Part shown: positions 1 to 9,000 of the stretch, one piece after another | How positions within the stretch are numbered: the stretch's first letter is position 1 | Layout of the letters: each line of letters opens with the position of its first letter | NCBI RefSeq assembly: GCF_017696175.1 | Contig: NZ_JAAORE010000001.1 | Coordinates: 372,001 to 436,000, forward strand | DNA: 64,000 nucleotides | DNA from: Prochlorococcus marinus XMU1404 | GTDB lineage: Bacteria > Cyanobacteriota > Cyanobacteriia > PCC-6307 > Cyanobiaceae | Direction of reading: 5' to 3' | The notes under the pieces: generated by a model | The model's database searches: none | The model's input: only the letters and a program-made list of their open reading frames with translations | What the model was told of the DNA's origin: nothing | Program-made: the position numbers and the translations under genes

Positions 1-126
1 ATGAAGTTTAAAATCCATTTTTTTTAATGATTGTGGGGTCGTTCCCCGTTACATATTCTTTTAGTTCTGATTAAAAAAAGTGATTCCATTTTTGGATTTT
101 TTATTTTTATTTGATCTTCAATTTTC

Positions 127-165
127 AAAAAAAATAAATAAAAGGAATCCAAAAATATGGATTCC
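127..165 (-). terminator. Rho-independent terminator after the TPR gene
   Basis: A 7-bp perfect inverted repeat (GGAATCC at 144-150, GGATTCC at 159-165) is followed on the minus strand by a long T-rich tract (complement of 127-143). It lies 40 bases past the stop of the minus-strand TPR gene, so it is a convincing intrinsic terminator for that transcript. A smaller TCCA/TGGA hairpin with a plus-strand T tract at about 84-101 might end a gene lying left of the window. Confidence 0.75.
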
Positions 166-204
166 TCTTAAAACTTCTAGGGTATTAAATTAATTTGAAT
201 TTTT

Positions 205-1137
205 TCAGTAGTTTTGTGATGATAAAAGACTATTTATGCTCTCTTTAACATTTCCAGCATTACTGCATTCATTAGCTTTTTTATTTGCATTCTTATATCC
301 AAGATCAGAAGCCTTTATCCAGTCCTGGCAAGCCTGATTATAATTTCCTTCGAGATTGTTATAGATTGCTCTTCCAAAGAATGCAAATCCATCATCCGAA
401 TTAATTTCAATGGCGTTTGAAAAATCATTTATTGCCCCATTATTGTCTCCGATCTGACCTTTTGAATATGCTCTTCCTATAAATGAATAATCATCTTCAG
501 GATCAATTTTTATCGCTTTTGAATAATCTGATATAGCTGCATAATAATCTCCTGCTTTTTCTTTTACATAGCCCCTAGCACTATATGCATATGCATCTTC
601 AGGATTAATCTCAATGGCAGAAGTTAAATCTTTAATTGCTCCTTTATGGTCACCAATGTCAGACTTTGCATAGCCTCTATTTATAAATGCTTTCTGATGC
701 TGATCATCAATTTCAATTGCTTTGTTGTAATCAGATATGGCACCGTAGAAATCTTTTAATTTATCTTTAGATAATCCACGATTATAAAAAGCTGAAGCTT
801 TTTCAGGGTTTATTTGAATAGCTCTTGTATAGTCCTGAATCGCACCTTCATGATCATTCAGATAACTTTTTGAAAGAGCTCTTTGAAAAAGTGCATAATA
901 ATCATTTGGATTATTTAAAAGAATTTTTGAATAATCAGTGATTGCTCCTCTATAGTCTTTTGAGGAATATTTTTTATCTCCACTTTCTATAAGAGATTCA
1001 TTATGGTTGTTGTGGCTGATATTTTTAGCGATAACAGTTTCAGTATTTTTGTTAAAAGTCTGATTCTGTTGAGCGAATAAATTACCGACTGGAATTAAAG
1101 ATAAACTTGCAGCGATAATAAGAAGTTGTTTTTTCAT
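205..1137 (-). CDS. Secreted tetratricopeptide-repeat (TPR) protein
   Basis: The 310-residue protein starts with a clear Sec signal peptide (hydrophobic core about residues 5-20, ending near FAQQ). It then consists of about six or seven consecutive 34-residue TPR units between residues 48 and 280, each carrying the A-x-x-D-Y/F-x-x-A-I pattern followed by an I-x-P-x-x turn. No enzymatic domain follows, so it is probably a periplasmic protein-binding scaffold. Its repeats closely resemble those in the N-terminal half of the TPR-CHAT protein at 6062-9178, suggesting shared ancestry. It is last in a minus-strand run, 32 bases after the unknown 154-residue gene, and a strong terminator follows it. 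TPR fold is sure; partner and role are unknown. Confidence 0.9.
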   Translation of the reverse strand: MKKQLLIIAASLSLIPVGNLFAQQNQTFNKNTETVIAKNISHNNHNESLIESGDKKYSSKDYRGAITDYSKILLNNPNDYYALFQRALSKSYLNDHEGAIQDYTRAIQINPEKASAFYNRGLSKDKLKDFYGAISDYNKAIEIDDQHQKAFINRGYAKSDIGDHKGAIKDLTSAIEINPEDAYAYSARGYVKEKAGDYYAAISDYSKAIKIDPEDDYSFIGRAYSKGQIGDNNGAINDFSNAIEINSDDGFAFFGRAIYNNLEGNYNQACQDWIKASDLGYKNANKKANECSNAGNVKESINSLLSSQNY

Positions 1138-1169
1138 GATTTTGTAAACTTTATTTGAACTGTTTTCTT

Positions 1170-1634
1170 TTAGTTCTCTTTTCTTTTCTTTGATTCCTTC
1201 AACATATTATTAATGAAGATTTGTCCTGCTTCAGCCATATCAAAATTTCCGAAGATATCTCTGATAATTGTTGCTGCTATAGCATTTATGTGAACAGCAT
1301 TCTTAAGATCAAGTACTTCATTAAATTCCTTAACATGGGCGTATCCCACATGGTCAACCGTGTACCAACAGGAACAACCTTTTACTGATTCAAGATCATC
1401 AGGATCGCCGTCAACATAACTGAAATTTGCAGTCTTATCATCATTAATGCTCATTAACATTGTTGGAACTTTATGCTCATCTTTAAATGGTGTGCATTCC
1501 CAATAAAGTAAAAATATATTATTAAAAGCCTTAGTCAGATGTTCTGGATTTACGCCCTGGTAAACATTAAATCTTTCGTCTGGTCTGTAAACAGCGCTAT
1601 TTGAAGTTTTGGTTTTGAAAAATAAGTTTTGCAT
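1170..1634 (-). CDS. Hypothetical protein, 154 aa, no recognised domain
   Basis: This is a soluble 154-residue protein with an ATG start, no signal peptide and no membrane segment. A C-S-C-W-Y stretch near residue 88 and a mostly helical, lysine-rich C-terminus ending KESKKRKEN are visible. I do not recognise the family. It sits 32 bases upstream of the TPR gene, and both genes share a TTTACAAA(A)TCATG start context, so they are probably co-transcribed. Normal amino-acid composition and context support a real gene. Confidence 0.75.
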   Translation of the reverse strand: MQNLFFKTKTSNSAVYRPDERFNVYQGVNPEHLTKAFNNIFLLYWECTPFKDEHKVPTMLMSINDDKTANFSYVDGDPDDLESVKGCSCWYTVDHVGYAHVKEFNEVLDLKNAVHINAIAATIIRDIFGNFDMAEAGQIFINNMLKESKKRKEN

Positions 1635-1699
1635 GATTTGTAAATTAATCTATTAATTCTTTGTTCTGAATTATCTAGACTGATTCCAAAAACTTCATA

Positions 1700-1727
1700 A
1701 AAAAACCACCATAAGTGGGCTTTTTTT
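1700..1727 (-). terminator. Bidirectional hairpin with A and T flanks
   Basis: CCAC at 706-709 of this kilobase pairs with GTGG at 715-718 across a 5-base loop. The stem is flanked by an A run on one side and a T run on the other, so it can act on either strand. On the minus strand it would stop read-through from the sigma-like/DUF1822-like operon before the 154-aa gene. The stem is short. Confidence 0.5.
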
Positions 1728-1772
1728 ATCTGAAAAAAATAAAATTAGATTGAAAAATTTTTATTATTTATA

Positions 1773-1886
1773 TTGGATTCAAATTGCGTTTTTGACTGTA
1801 TTTCACTAGTTGACCAAGTGGTCGAATTTCTAATTGAACGAACTAAGTATTTAGTTGTAAATGCAGAAGCAAAGGCAACTGTATAA
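1773..1886 (+). CDS. Candidate 37-residue small ORF
   Basis: A plus-strand reading frame with a TTG start and a TAA stop lies in the 338-base gap between two minus-strand genes. The frame opens after a TAG at 1746-1748. The inferred peptide contains SLVDQVVEFLIERTKYLVV, an amphipathic helix followed by a beta-like stretch, and then NAEAKATV. The local base composition is less AT-rich than the rest of the gap, which argues for coding. There is no Shine-Dalgarno sequence and I cannot name a family. The same bases form two dyads, so a structured RNA is the main alternative. Confidence 0.4.
   Translation: MDSNCVFDCISLVDQVVEFLIERTKYLVVNAEAKATV
1812..1856. repeat. Two adjacent short inverted repeats
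   Basis: GACCA-AG-TGGTC lies at 1812-1823 and AACTAA-GTAT-TTAGTT at 1841-1856, both perfect. They fall inside the candidate small ORF and could be operator dyads or consecutive RNA hairpins. Neither is followed by a T tract, so a terminator is unlikely. Confidence 0.45.
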
Positions 1887-1972
1887 TTCTAAATTTGGAT
1901 AAATTGGCATTAATAAAACCAATACTAAAGTTAAATTTCTTATTTTCTTATTAAATGGCTCCAAATTAAAAT

Positions 1973-3166
1973 TTACTCACATTTAATATTTTCAATAATT
2001 TCCTTTCGGGCTTTATCTATTACTTTAGAATCTGGCGCCTTTTCTGATAGAAGTAAAGAAAGAGAGGTATTCCTATTATCCTCTAAATTTTTATCTATAA
2101 ACTTAATCCAGGATCTTTTTGATTTGCCTAGTTTATTTTCTATATCACTGGTTTTTAAGAAAGTTTTCTTATCATCTATTTTTAGATTAATGATTACATT
2201 AGATCCCATTCCAGATGTTGATGGTCTCATTGATATCTGATAATTATTATCTTTACTAATTTCTTTAATAGGCCAATTTATTGGTCCTTCAATTTTATTT
2301 TTTGATGATGCTGTCTTACTCCAAACAATATTTCCATTTTCAGAAATTTTTATTTCATTAAGAGGTTTCAATGGATAAATTATAGGTTTATCAATATTGA
2401 TTAATGATTCAAGTTGATCATTTGCATTTGTTTTAGCAATAGGAGTAAGAAGGCATACTTTATTTTTTTGGCTTGTAAAGCTTCTTGTAAATGAAGTGAC
2501 TTCATAAGATACAGGAGATAATGTTGCTATCCCTCCAATCAACTTTGGCCTAAATATTTGAGGACCAAATAATGCAACTACAACAGTACCAGTAATAACG
2601 GAACTTGAAACTTTTAGTCTGTTTTTGATTGTATTAAAATTAATTAAAGATGATTCTTTTTCTATGAAAGTTCGCTCAATGGAATCAGAATTTAAAAGTC
2701 GCACAAATCTAAATAGCCTATCAATCCCACCTTTGAAATCATCTGTTAAAAGAGTTATTTCATTATTATTTATTTTTTTGTTCTTTATTAATTTCATAAA
2801 TTCGTCACTCTTTAAAACCCCTTTAAAATGAACAATATTTAATTCATCTTCAACTTGTACTGCTAAAAATAATTGTGGACCTTTTTTCTGAATTCTAGAG
2901 TTTTTTAATGGAATAGATATTTCCTCAGAAATCATTCCTGTTGATACTATCTGTATATCAAATTTATTAAGAATTATTGATCGCTCAGGATTATCTAAAT
3001 CTAATGATGGTCCAAGAGGTAAATCTAATTTTTTTTCTTTAAGAACTTTTTGTAGACCTTTTATGATTAGCTCTCTATTAGAAAGTTTAAATTCTTGGTC
3101 TAAATATATTGAGTCCTCGGGAATTGGAAAAGCTTGTGGAATATTATTCATATTTGATTGATTCAT
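1973..3166 (-). CDS. DUF1822-like membrane-anchored protein
   Basis: The protein has 397 residues. Its ATG overlaps the stop of the upstream sigma-like gene by four bases (ATGA), implying translational coupling. Residues about 100-165 carry a pattern I associate with cyanobacterial DUF1822 proteins: a 'LFLAVQVEDELNIVHFKGVL' strand pair, a short polar stretch, then a 'LFRFVRLL' helix. One hydrophobic segment near residues 190-205 may be a membrane anchor, followed by a probable extracytoplasmic beta-rich C-terminal half. Function is unknown for the family. In larger cyanobacteria DUF1822 genes frequently sit beside sigma-70-like and CHAT genes, which matches here. The assignment is by eye and remote; profile comparison would decide. 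Confidence 0.6.
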   Translation of the reverse strand: MNQSNMNNIPQAFPIPEDSIYLDQEFKLSNRELIIKGLQKVLKEKKLDLPLGPSLDLDNPERSIILNKFDIQIVSTGMISEEISIPLKNSRIQKKGPQLFLAVQVEDELNIVHFKGVLKSDEFMKLIKNKKINNNEITLLTDDFKGGIDRLFRFVRLLNSDSIERTFIEKESSLINFNTIKNRLKVSSSVITGTVVVALFGPQIFRPKLIGGIATLSPVSYEVTSFTRSFTSQKNKVCLLTPIAKTNANDQLESLINIDKPIIYPLKPLNEIKISENGNIVWSKTASSKNKIEGPINWPIKEISKDNNYQISMRPSTSGMGSNVIINLKIDDKKTFLKTSDIENKLGKSKRSWIKFIDKNLEDNRNTSLSLLLSEKAPDSKVIDKARKEIIENIKCE

Positions 3167-4473
3167 TTATTTATTTCCTCTTTAATAATTTTCCTTAGAA
3201 TAGATCCCTCTTCTCTTAGTTCCGTATTTAATAAATGATTCCTTAATCCATCTACAAATCTTTCTATTCCATCAGGATCATTTCTTAGTGATGCAAAATC
3301 ATTGATTCTTAGAAGTTCAAATGCAGCATCTTGGGCAATTTCTTCTGAAATTTTCTTTTCAGGAATCAACTTACTTACCCATGCCTGTTTATGGTCGCAT
3401 CTGCTTGCAATATCTCTTTGACTAAAACCATCTCCATATAATTTCCAAGCTTCTTTTCTTGATATATCTTTTTCCCATTTCTTTTTATCATTTTCAATAA
3501 GATTCTTAATTGTTTTTGAACAATAAATATTTAATATTTGATCTACTTTTTTTACAATTTCCTTACCTGAAAATTCATCATTATTCTCCTGAAAATTCTC
3601 TAATTGTGATTCTTCATTATTCTCAAAATTTCGCGCATTTTCAGTACCAGCAATATATTGTCTTAAGGCCTTATCTATAAGAAGTAAATTCTTAATGTTT
3701 TCTTGAGGAGGATCTAGTGAAAGCAGGAAATCTTCGTCTGGATACCATCCTGAGATTTTACCCGTCCGATTTCTGTAATTCTCTTTTTCTTTTTTGTATA
3801 TCTTTATATAAGATTCATATATCTTTTCAACCTCTTTTAATTTTAATTCACCCTCTCCGCACCTATTCCATGAATTAATAATTCTGGTTTTTGAACTATC
3901 TGCAATCAATGCCCAGGGACTAATTAAGAGAAGTCCACAACTTTTTAAATAAGATTTAAGTTCGTAATTTCCTTGTACTTTATTTTTTGTCCATGTAGAT
4001 AAATTGGATAATTTAGGATTGAATTCTGAGATTATTTCGGCACTGAATGGTTTTATGAATTTTCTTTCTTGCATATTCTTCACTGTATTCCAACAGAAAA
4101 CTTTTTTTAGAAACCTCCTTGGATTATTTGAGTCTGATGGCAAGCGAAGAAAATTTTCTCCATAGTCATCGAGCAAGATTATCAACATTTCATTTAAATT
4201 AATCTTTTCATATCCATTTGAAAACTGTTTATATATCAAATTAATTTTTTCATAAATTGGAAAACTAACCCTACATCTCAGTGCTAGAAGCGGATCTTTT
4301 GAATCCGGTTCTTTTTTAGTTATTTTTAAAAGTTCCTTATCAAAAGTATCAGAATATTTTTTTGATAAAAGTTCATGGTCTTTCTCAAAATTTGGATCAA
4401 AAAATAATTCCTTTCTCTTCACTTTCGAGGAAAAAGAATCAAGGAAATATATGTTGCAGTAATCCTTTGACAA
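3163..4473 (-). CDS. Cyanobacterial sigma-70-like DNA-binding protein (DUF1822-associated type)
   Basis: The 436-residue protein is probably a DNA-binding regulator. Residues near 355-375 (AWKLYGDGFSQRDIASRC) resemble a sigma region-4 helix-turn-helix. The middle, about residues 170-270, has an 'S-P-W-A-L-I' block followed by a basic helix and a 'Y-K-K-E-K' stretch. I match this to the 'SDWALLR' block of cyanobacterial sigma-70-family proteins encoded next to DUF1822. No convincing region 2 is seen, so promoter melting ability is uncertain. The start is TTG at 4473; an in-frame stop lies 12 bases upstream, so little extension is possible. The DnaB-like gene ends 31 bases upstream and the DUF1822-like gene overlaps downstream. 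A ParB-type or unrelated HTH protein is the alternative. Confidence 0.6.
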   Translation of the reverse strand: MSKDYCNIYFLDSFSSKVKRKELFFDPNFEKDHELLSKKYSDTFDKELLKITKKEPDSKDPLLALRCRVSFPIYEKINLIYKQFSNGYEKINLNEMLIILLDDYGENFLRLPSDSNNPRRFLKKVFCWNTVKNMQERKFIKPFSAEIISEFNPKLSNLSTWTKNKVQGNYELKSYLKSCGLLLISPWALIADSSKTRIINSWNRCGEGELKLKEVEKIYESYIKIYKKEKENYRNRTGKISGWYPDEDFLLSLDPPQENIKNLLLIDKALRQYIAGTENARNFENNEESQLENFQENNDEFSGKEIVKKVDQILNIYCSKTIKNLIENDKKKWEKDISRKEAWKLYGDGFSQRDIASRCDHKQAWVSKLIPEKKISEEIAQDAAFELLRINDFASLRNDPDGIERFVDGLRNHLLNTELREEGSILRKIIKEEINK

Positions 4474-4504
4474 AACGAGATTAAACTACTTGTAATATCT
4501 TAAG

Positions 4505-5398
4505 CTAAATTGCAAGATTTCTAAATCTTGTATATTGAGGTTCAAATAATAATTTGACTGTACCAACTGGCCCATTACTCTGTTTGGTAACAATGATTTC
4601 TGTTATACCTCTATCCTCAGTTTCTGGGTTATAGTATTCGTCCCTATAAATAAAAGCTATCAAATCAGCTTTATTTTCAATTACTTCTGAGTCTCTAATA
4701 TCACTGAGCATAGGCCTTTTGTTTAGTCTTTTTTCTAATTCTCTGTTTAATTGAGATGTAATTATTACCGGTACTTCAAGATTTATAGATAAAATTTTTA
4801 AATCGTTCAGGATTTTTGAAAGCTCATCTTCTCTAGAAATATTTTGACCTAAAGTCTTATCTTCTAATAGTTGAAGAAAATCAATAACTATTACACCAAG
4901 ATTTTTTTTATGATTATTTTTTACCTCCTCACAAAATTGGTAAATTTCTGAAACTTGTATCGTTGATTTATCAATTAGATATATTGGGCTCTTACTATAT
5001 GAATTTATTGCCTCTCCTAAAAATGGCCATTCATCCTGAGTTAATCTTCCTGTTCTAAGTCGACCAGATTCTATGCCAGTGTCCATTGAAAGTAATCTAT
5101 AAGAAAGCATTTTTTTGCTTGTCTCCAGGGAGAAAAAACATACTGGTAAATTATGAAATTGGCCTATATTTTTTGCGATATTTAGTACAAATGAGGTCTT
5201 ACCCATTGAAGGACGTCCTCCAATAATATAAAGATTTCCTGGAGATATTCCTTGAGTCATCGCATCTAAATCATAAAAATTCATCGCTTTGCCAGCTTCT
5301 GAATTGCCAAGTGATCTTGATTCAATTTCTTCAAATACTTTGTTTAATAAACCATCTATTTTTGATTCATCAGTATTGAGTGATTGTTTGTTTTTCAT
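4505..5398 (-). CDS. DnaB C-terminal-domain (RecA-fold) ATPase without the N-terminal domain
   Basis: The 297 residues cover only the replicative-helicase motor domain. Walker A (GGRPSMGKTS) is near residue 61-70, Walker B (VIVIDFLQLL) near 175-184, a sensor-like SQLNRELEKR near 216, and the DnaB motif 'LSDIRDSEVIENKAD' near 232-246. True DnaB is about 450-470 residues and has an N-terminal collar domain, absent here. This is therefore a paralogue rather than the chromosomal helicase. It might be a small helicase or an ATPase regulator in the island. It starts at ATG 5398 and lies 31 bases before the sigma-like gene, in one likely operon. Phage DnaB-like or RadA-like proteins are alternatives. 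Confidence 0.8.
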   Translation of the reverse strand: MKNKQSLNTDESKIDGLLNKVFEEIESRSLGNSEAGKAMNFYDLDAMTQGISPGNLYIIGGRPSMGKTSFVLNIAKNIGQFHNLPVCFFSLETSKKMLSYRLLSMDTGIESGRLRTGRLTQDEWPFLGEAINSYSKSPIYLIDKSTIQVSEIYQFCEEVKNNHKKNLGVIVIDFLQLLEDKTLGQNISREDELSKILNDLKILSINLEVPVIITSQLNRELEKRLNKRPMLSDIRDSEVIENKADLIAFIYRDEYYNPETEDRGITEIIVTKQSNGPVGTVKLLFEPQYTRFRNLAI

Positions 5399-5426
5399 CT
5401 TTAAAGTGCAAATTTTAAATTAATTT

Positions 5427-5612
5427 TTATCCAAGCCATTCTCTAAACGAATAAAGAGTTGCTGGTATCCAAAATAAAAATAAATGTGGAATAAAAAAGC
5501 AAGGAATTAATCCAATAATTAAACCAAAAGTAATTGAAAAAAAGTTATTTTTTTTGGAAGAGGTCTTTCTTTTTGAATATTCCTTTAAATACTCGTTAAA
5601 TTCTTTTTTCAT
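5427..5612 (-). CDS. Small membrane protein, 61 aa
   Basis: A basic N-terminus (MKKEFNEYLKEYSKRKTSSKK) leads into about 35 hydrophobic residues with prolines, likely a helical hairpin, ending FREWLG. I recognise no family. It sits 28 bases upstream of the DnaB-like gene on the same strand and shares the AAATCATG start context with three other genes of this block. It is probably real but short. Confidence 0.55.
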   Translation of the reverse strand: MKKEFNEYLKEYSKRKTSSKKNNFFSITFGLIIGLIPCFFIPHLFLFWIPATLYSFREWLG

Positions 5613-5639
5613 GATTTTTATATATGAATTTTATTTTTA

Positions 5640-5657
5640 GGCTCCATTATTGGAGCC
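5640..5657. terminator. GC-rich hairpin between two small genes
   Basis: GGCTCC and GGAGCC are perfectly complementary around a 6-base loop. The hairpin lies 10 bases past the stop of the minus-strand 106-aa gene. There is no T run after it on that strand, so it may be a weak terminator or an mRNA-stabilising 3' end. A second small dyad (GAGCA/TGCTC, 6006-6018) lies on the other side of the 106-aa gene. Confidence 0.4.
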
Positions 5658-5667
5658 TTTAAAATAT

Positions 5668-5988
5668 CTAATTAAGAGGTCGCTTGAAATTGTAATAGTG
5701 AAAAGTAACACCATTTGAAGAAACATCTTGATTAACTACATGACTTACTAATTCCCATCCTGCAGCACCAAGCTGATTAAGTATTTCGTGAAGAGTTGGA
5801 ACAATCACGTCATCACCAAAATTATTTCTCCAGGAGCGTATTCTTTCTCCATCAATGTCTAAGAGATTTATTTCTTGAGTTATTCCTCTACCTTTGTAGT
5901 CAAGACGAATATGTTTATATTCATAAGTAGTTAAACCTTGAATATTCTTTTGATCATTAGGGATCAAATCTAAAGTTGAGTTTGTCAT
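5668..5988 (-). CDS. DUF4177-like small protein
   Basis: The protein has 106 residues. It shows the DUF4177 layout: an N-terminal 'Y-E-Y-K-H-I-R' strand, a 'LNQLGAAGWELVSHV' motif near residues 70-84, and a final 'Y-N-F-K-R-P' strand. Such proteins are small alpha/beta domains of unknown function. The gene follows the TPR-CHAT gene by 73 bases on the same strand and starts in an AAATCATG context. The family call rests on the strongly conserved GxxGWELV pattern. Confidence 0.7.
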   Translation of the reverse strand: MTNSTLDLIPNDQKNIQGLTTYEYKHIRLDYKGRGITQEINLLDIDGERIRSWRNNFGDDVIVPTLHEILNQLGAAGWELVSHVVNQDVSSNGVTFHYYNFKRPLN

Positions 5989-6061
5989 GATTTAATTTGA
6001 TTGTTGAGCATTTTGCTCTTTACAAATTAATATAATTCTCAAATTTTTTAATGATTCCAAA

Positions 6062-9000
6062 TTACCAATTAATTGGTCTCCAATCTCCATTTAATTGAAA
6101 TGCAGCCCATACATTTGGATGTTGCCAAGCTTGAATAGGGTGCTCTCTAAATTCTTTTTGAGTATTTGATAATGCTTTTGATCTGCTCTCTCCTGATTTA
6201 AGTTTTAAATAAAAACTTTCCATAAATTCTGCTGTTGCCTTATCATCCACTTCCCAAAGCGAAAGTAGGCTTGATCGTGCACCTGCAACTGCAATTGCTC
6301 TTTTTAGTCCGTAAACTCCTTCCCCAGATTGCAGATCACCCTGACCTGATTCACAACCAGAAACGACTACTAATTCTGTGCCATTCCAATTTAATTTACT
6401 TACCTCTAGAGCAGTAAGATATCCATCGTCCTTTAAATTTTTATCAGGATAATTTGCTCCTGCTAAAACTATTCCACTTCTTAATAAAGGATTTTCGATT
6501 CTTTTATTGTTGGTTATGGAATTTGAAAATATATTTTCTGAAAATAAATTTTCATTTTTATTATCACCTATGTAAAAAGAATGGGTAGCAATATGAAGGA
6601 TTTTTGGAGACTCTTCCATTTGAATATTTAAAGCAGATGCTTCATCCTCTAGAAATAATTTGGCATTAGTAATTTTTGATATGATATCTGCTTCTTTTTT
6701 TGTTCCAGGTAAAGAACCCCATAATCGGTTTCTTTGATCAAATGATCTTTTTTGCTCATTAAAGTTTTTTGGTGATAAGTTTTTTCTGCTATTGCTTGAG
6801 TTTTTTCCAGATAAGTTGAAATTTGGATTCGCAAAAACTATTGATTGTTTATTAATTAAATTCTTTTCTTTATTTAAAGTTATTAGTTCTCTTCCAGTAG
6901 TTAATAATCTAAGTTGAAAAATATCTCCCAATAAATCTGTTTTATTAAAGCTTCCAACTGCAGCAAAAGGGACCTTATTTAATTCACTATCAGGGGAAAT
7001 AAATAAGGTTTTTTTATTTTTAATATATTTCTCTAGGGGCTTGATAATTTTTGAACCTAATTCATGCCAGATATCTTGTGCATCAATTAAAGACTGTTCA
7101 GAGGAAACTAAGCCAAGGGATATTAACTGATCGATTTCAGCTGCGCTTCCTAAATCTATACTTTCAACATTATTATTTGGGAATAAAATTAGAGCTTGAT
7201 ACTTTGCATCTCCCCAAGTATTTTCGTCCATACTCTGATCAGGATCGATAGAAACAAAAGGTCTATATTTCTGAAATTCAATCAGTACTGCATCGTCAGG
7301 TATTTTTTTTGATATATCGCTCAAACTAAATATTTTTGATTTTAATTGTGGAAGTGATTTATATAATTCCAACTCTAATTTTTCTTTCTGAATCTTCAAT
7401 TGATCAATAGATTTTTTATTACCCTGATTTGTTGAAGAAAGCTGATTTGTTAAATCTTTAATCTTTTCCATTAGGTCTTTTTCAGAACCTTTTAAGCTCG
7501 CTAATGTGATTTGCTTCTTTTCGATCTCCTCTAGTAATCCATGTCTATTTAATCTTGCAAATAATGCAAGATTCTTCCCTAGTGGATGAATATCCGTAGC
7601 TGTAAAAATTGCTTGATATGAAATTCCTAATGTCTTAATAAACTGTTCCCTTTTTGAGATTGGTAAAAATGGAATTTGATCTTGAATATATTTAAATTGG
7701 ATAGCTAAACTTCTTCTTAAATAATAGTCAGTTTTTTCATAATCTTTTTCTTTAAAATAAACCATCGCTACATTTAGTAGAGGTTGTATCAAATAGTGGC
7801 TTTCTTTCCCAAAGACTTCTTCATATAAATTTAATGCCTGATTATGATAGATTTTTGCTTTATTATTTTCTCCGTCCCACCAATAAGCGTAGCCAAGTAA
7901 TTCTGATAAAGATAAGTCAGGCTTGTCTTGTTTGCTGTTTTTAATTTGTAAATCATAAAGCCTTTTTAATATCCTTTGGGCCTTATTAAAATTCTTTTCT
8001 TTGAATGCTATGTTTGAACGAATTAATTGTCCTTCTAATGATCTGAATTTAAAAAGTTTTTTGGCATCCTCATAATTATTGTCTGAAAAAATATAAATGT
8101 CCGCTAGATATTTCTTACAATCGTTTGTTTTAAGAGAATTTTCTAATTTTATTTTTTCAGATTCCTTAAGACATTTTTTAAGGCTTTGTTTAGCTCTATC
8201 ATTATCCCCAATGGTTCCATAATATATAGCCTCTTTATAAAATAGATCTAAATAATCTTCATTTTTTTCTTTAACATTCTTCGATAAACTTTTTCCCTTA
8301 TTTATTAGAGGTAGTACTTCTTGATAAATACCATTTGATATATAAGTGTTTGTTAAATAATTAATTGCGAAAAGGATTTCTTCTGGCTCCCCAAAATCTA
8401 TAATTGCTTCATAATCTGCTATCGCACCTTCTAAATCTCCAAGTTGATATTTACCGAACGCTCTGTCTAAGTAGCTTTTTGTATAAGTTGGGTCAAGCTT
8501 TATTGCATTTGTATTATCTATTATTGATCCTTTTATATCATCTATCTGAAGTTTTAAATAGGCTCTCCAATTTAGGAAATAACTATTCGGATTGATATTA
8601 ATTGCTTCTGTAAAATCTTTAATTGCGGAATCAAAATCCTTTAATTGATTTTTAGATGCACCTCTACCAGAATACGCATCTTCATTATTGGGATTAAGTT
8701 CTATAACTTTGGAATAGTCTTCAATAGATCCTTCATAATCTTCCAATATATATCTTAAATATCCTCGGAAGAAATAAGCTTCTTCATATTCGGGATTTAT
8801 TTTTATTGCAGATGAATAATCTGAAATAGCTCTCTCGTAATTTTCATTTTTTTCATGAAGATAACCTCTCCAGAAAAAAGATTTTTCCCAGGGATTTGGA
8901 TTTAATTCAATTGCTTTTGAATAATCTGCAATCGCTCCTAAAAAGTCTCCAAGAAATTCTTTACTTATCGCCCTGTAGTGATAACCTCTCCAGTTATCTG

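Noticed and set aside
31-56. Resemblance of GGGGTCGTTCCCC at the left edge to the AACGGGG string in the DUF4278 leader
   Set aside because: The shared string is too short to claim a common element.
6235-7251. Plus-strand frames within the TPR-CHAT gene
   Set aside because: Short shadows with no start context; the CHAT and TPR motifs on the minus strand account for the region.
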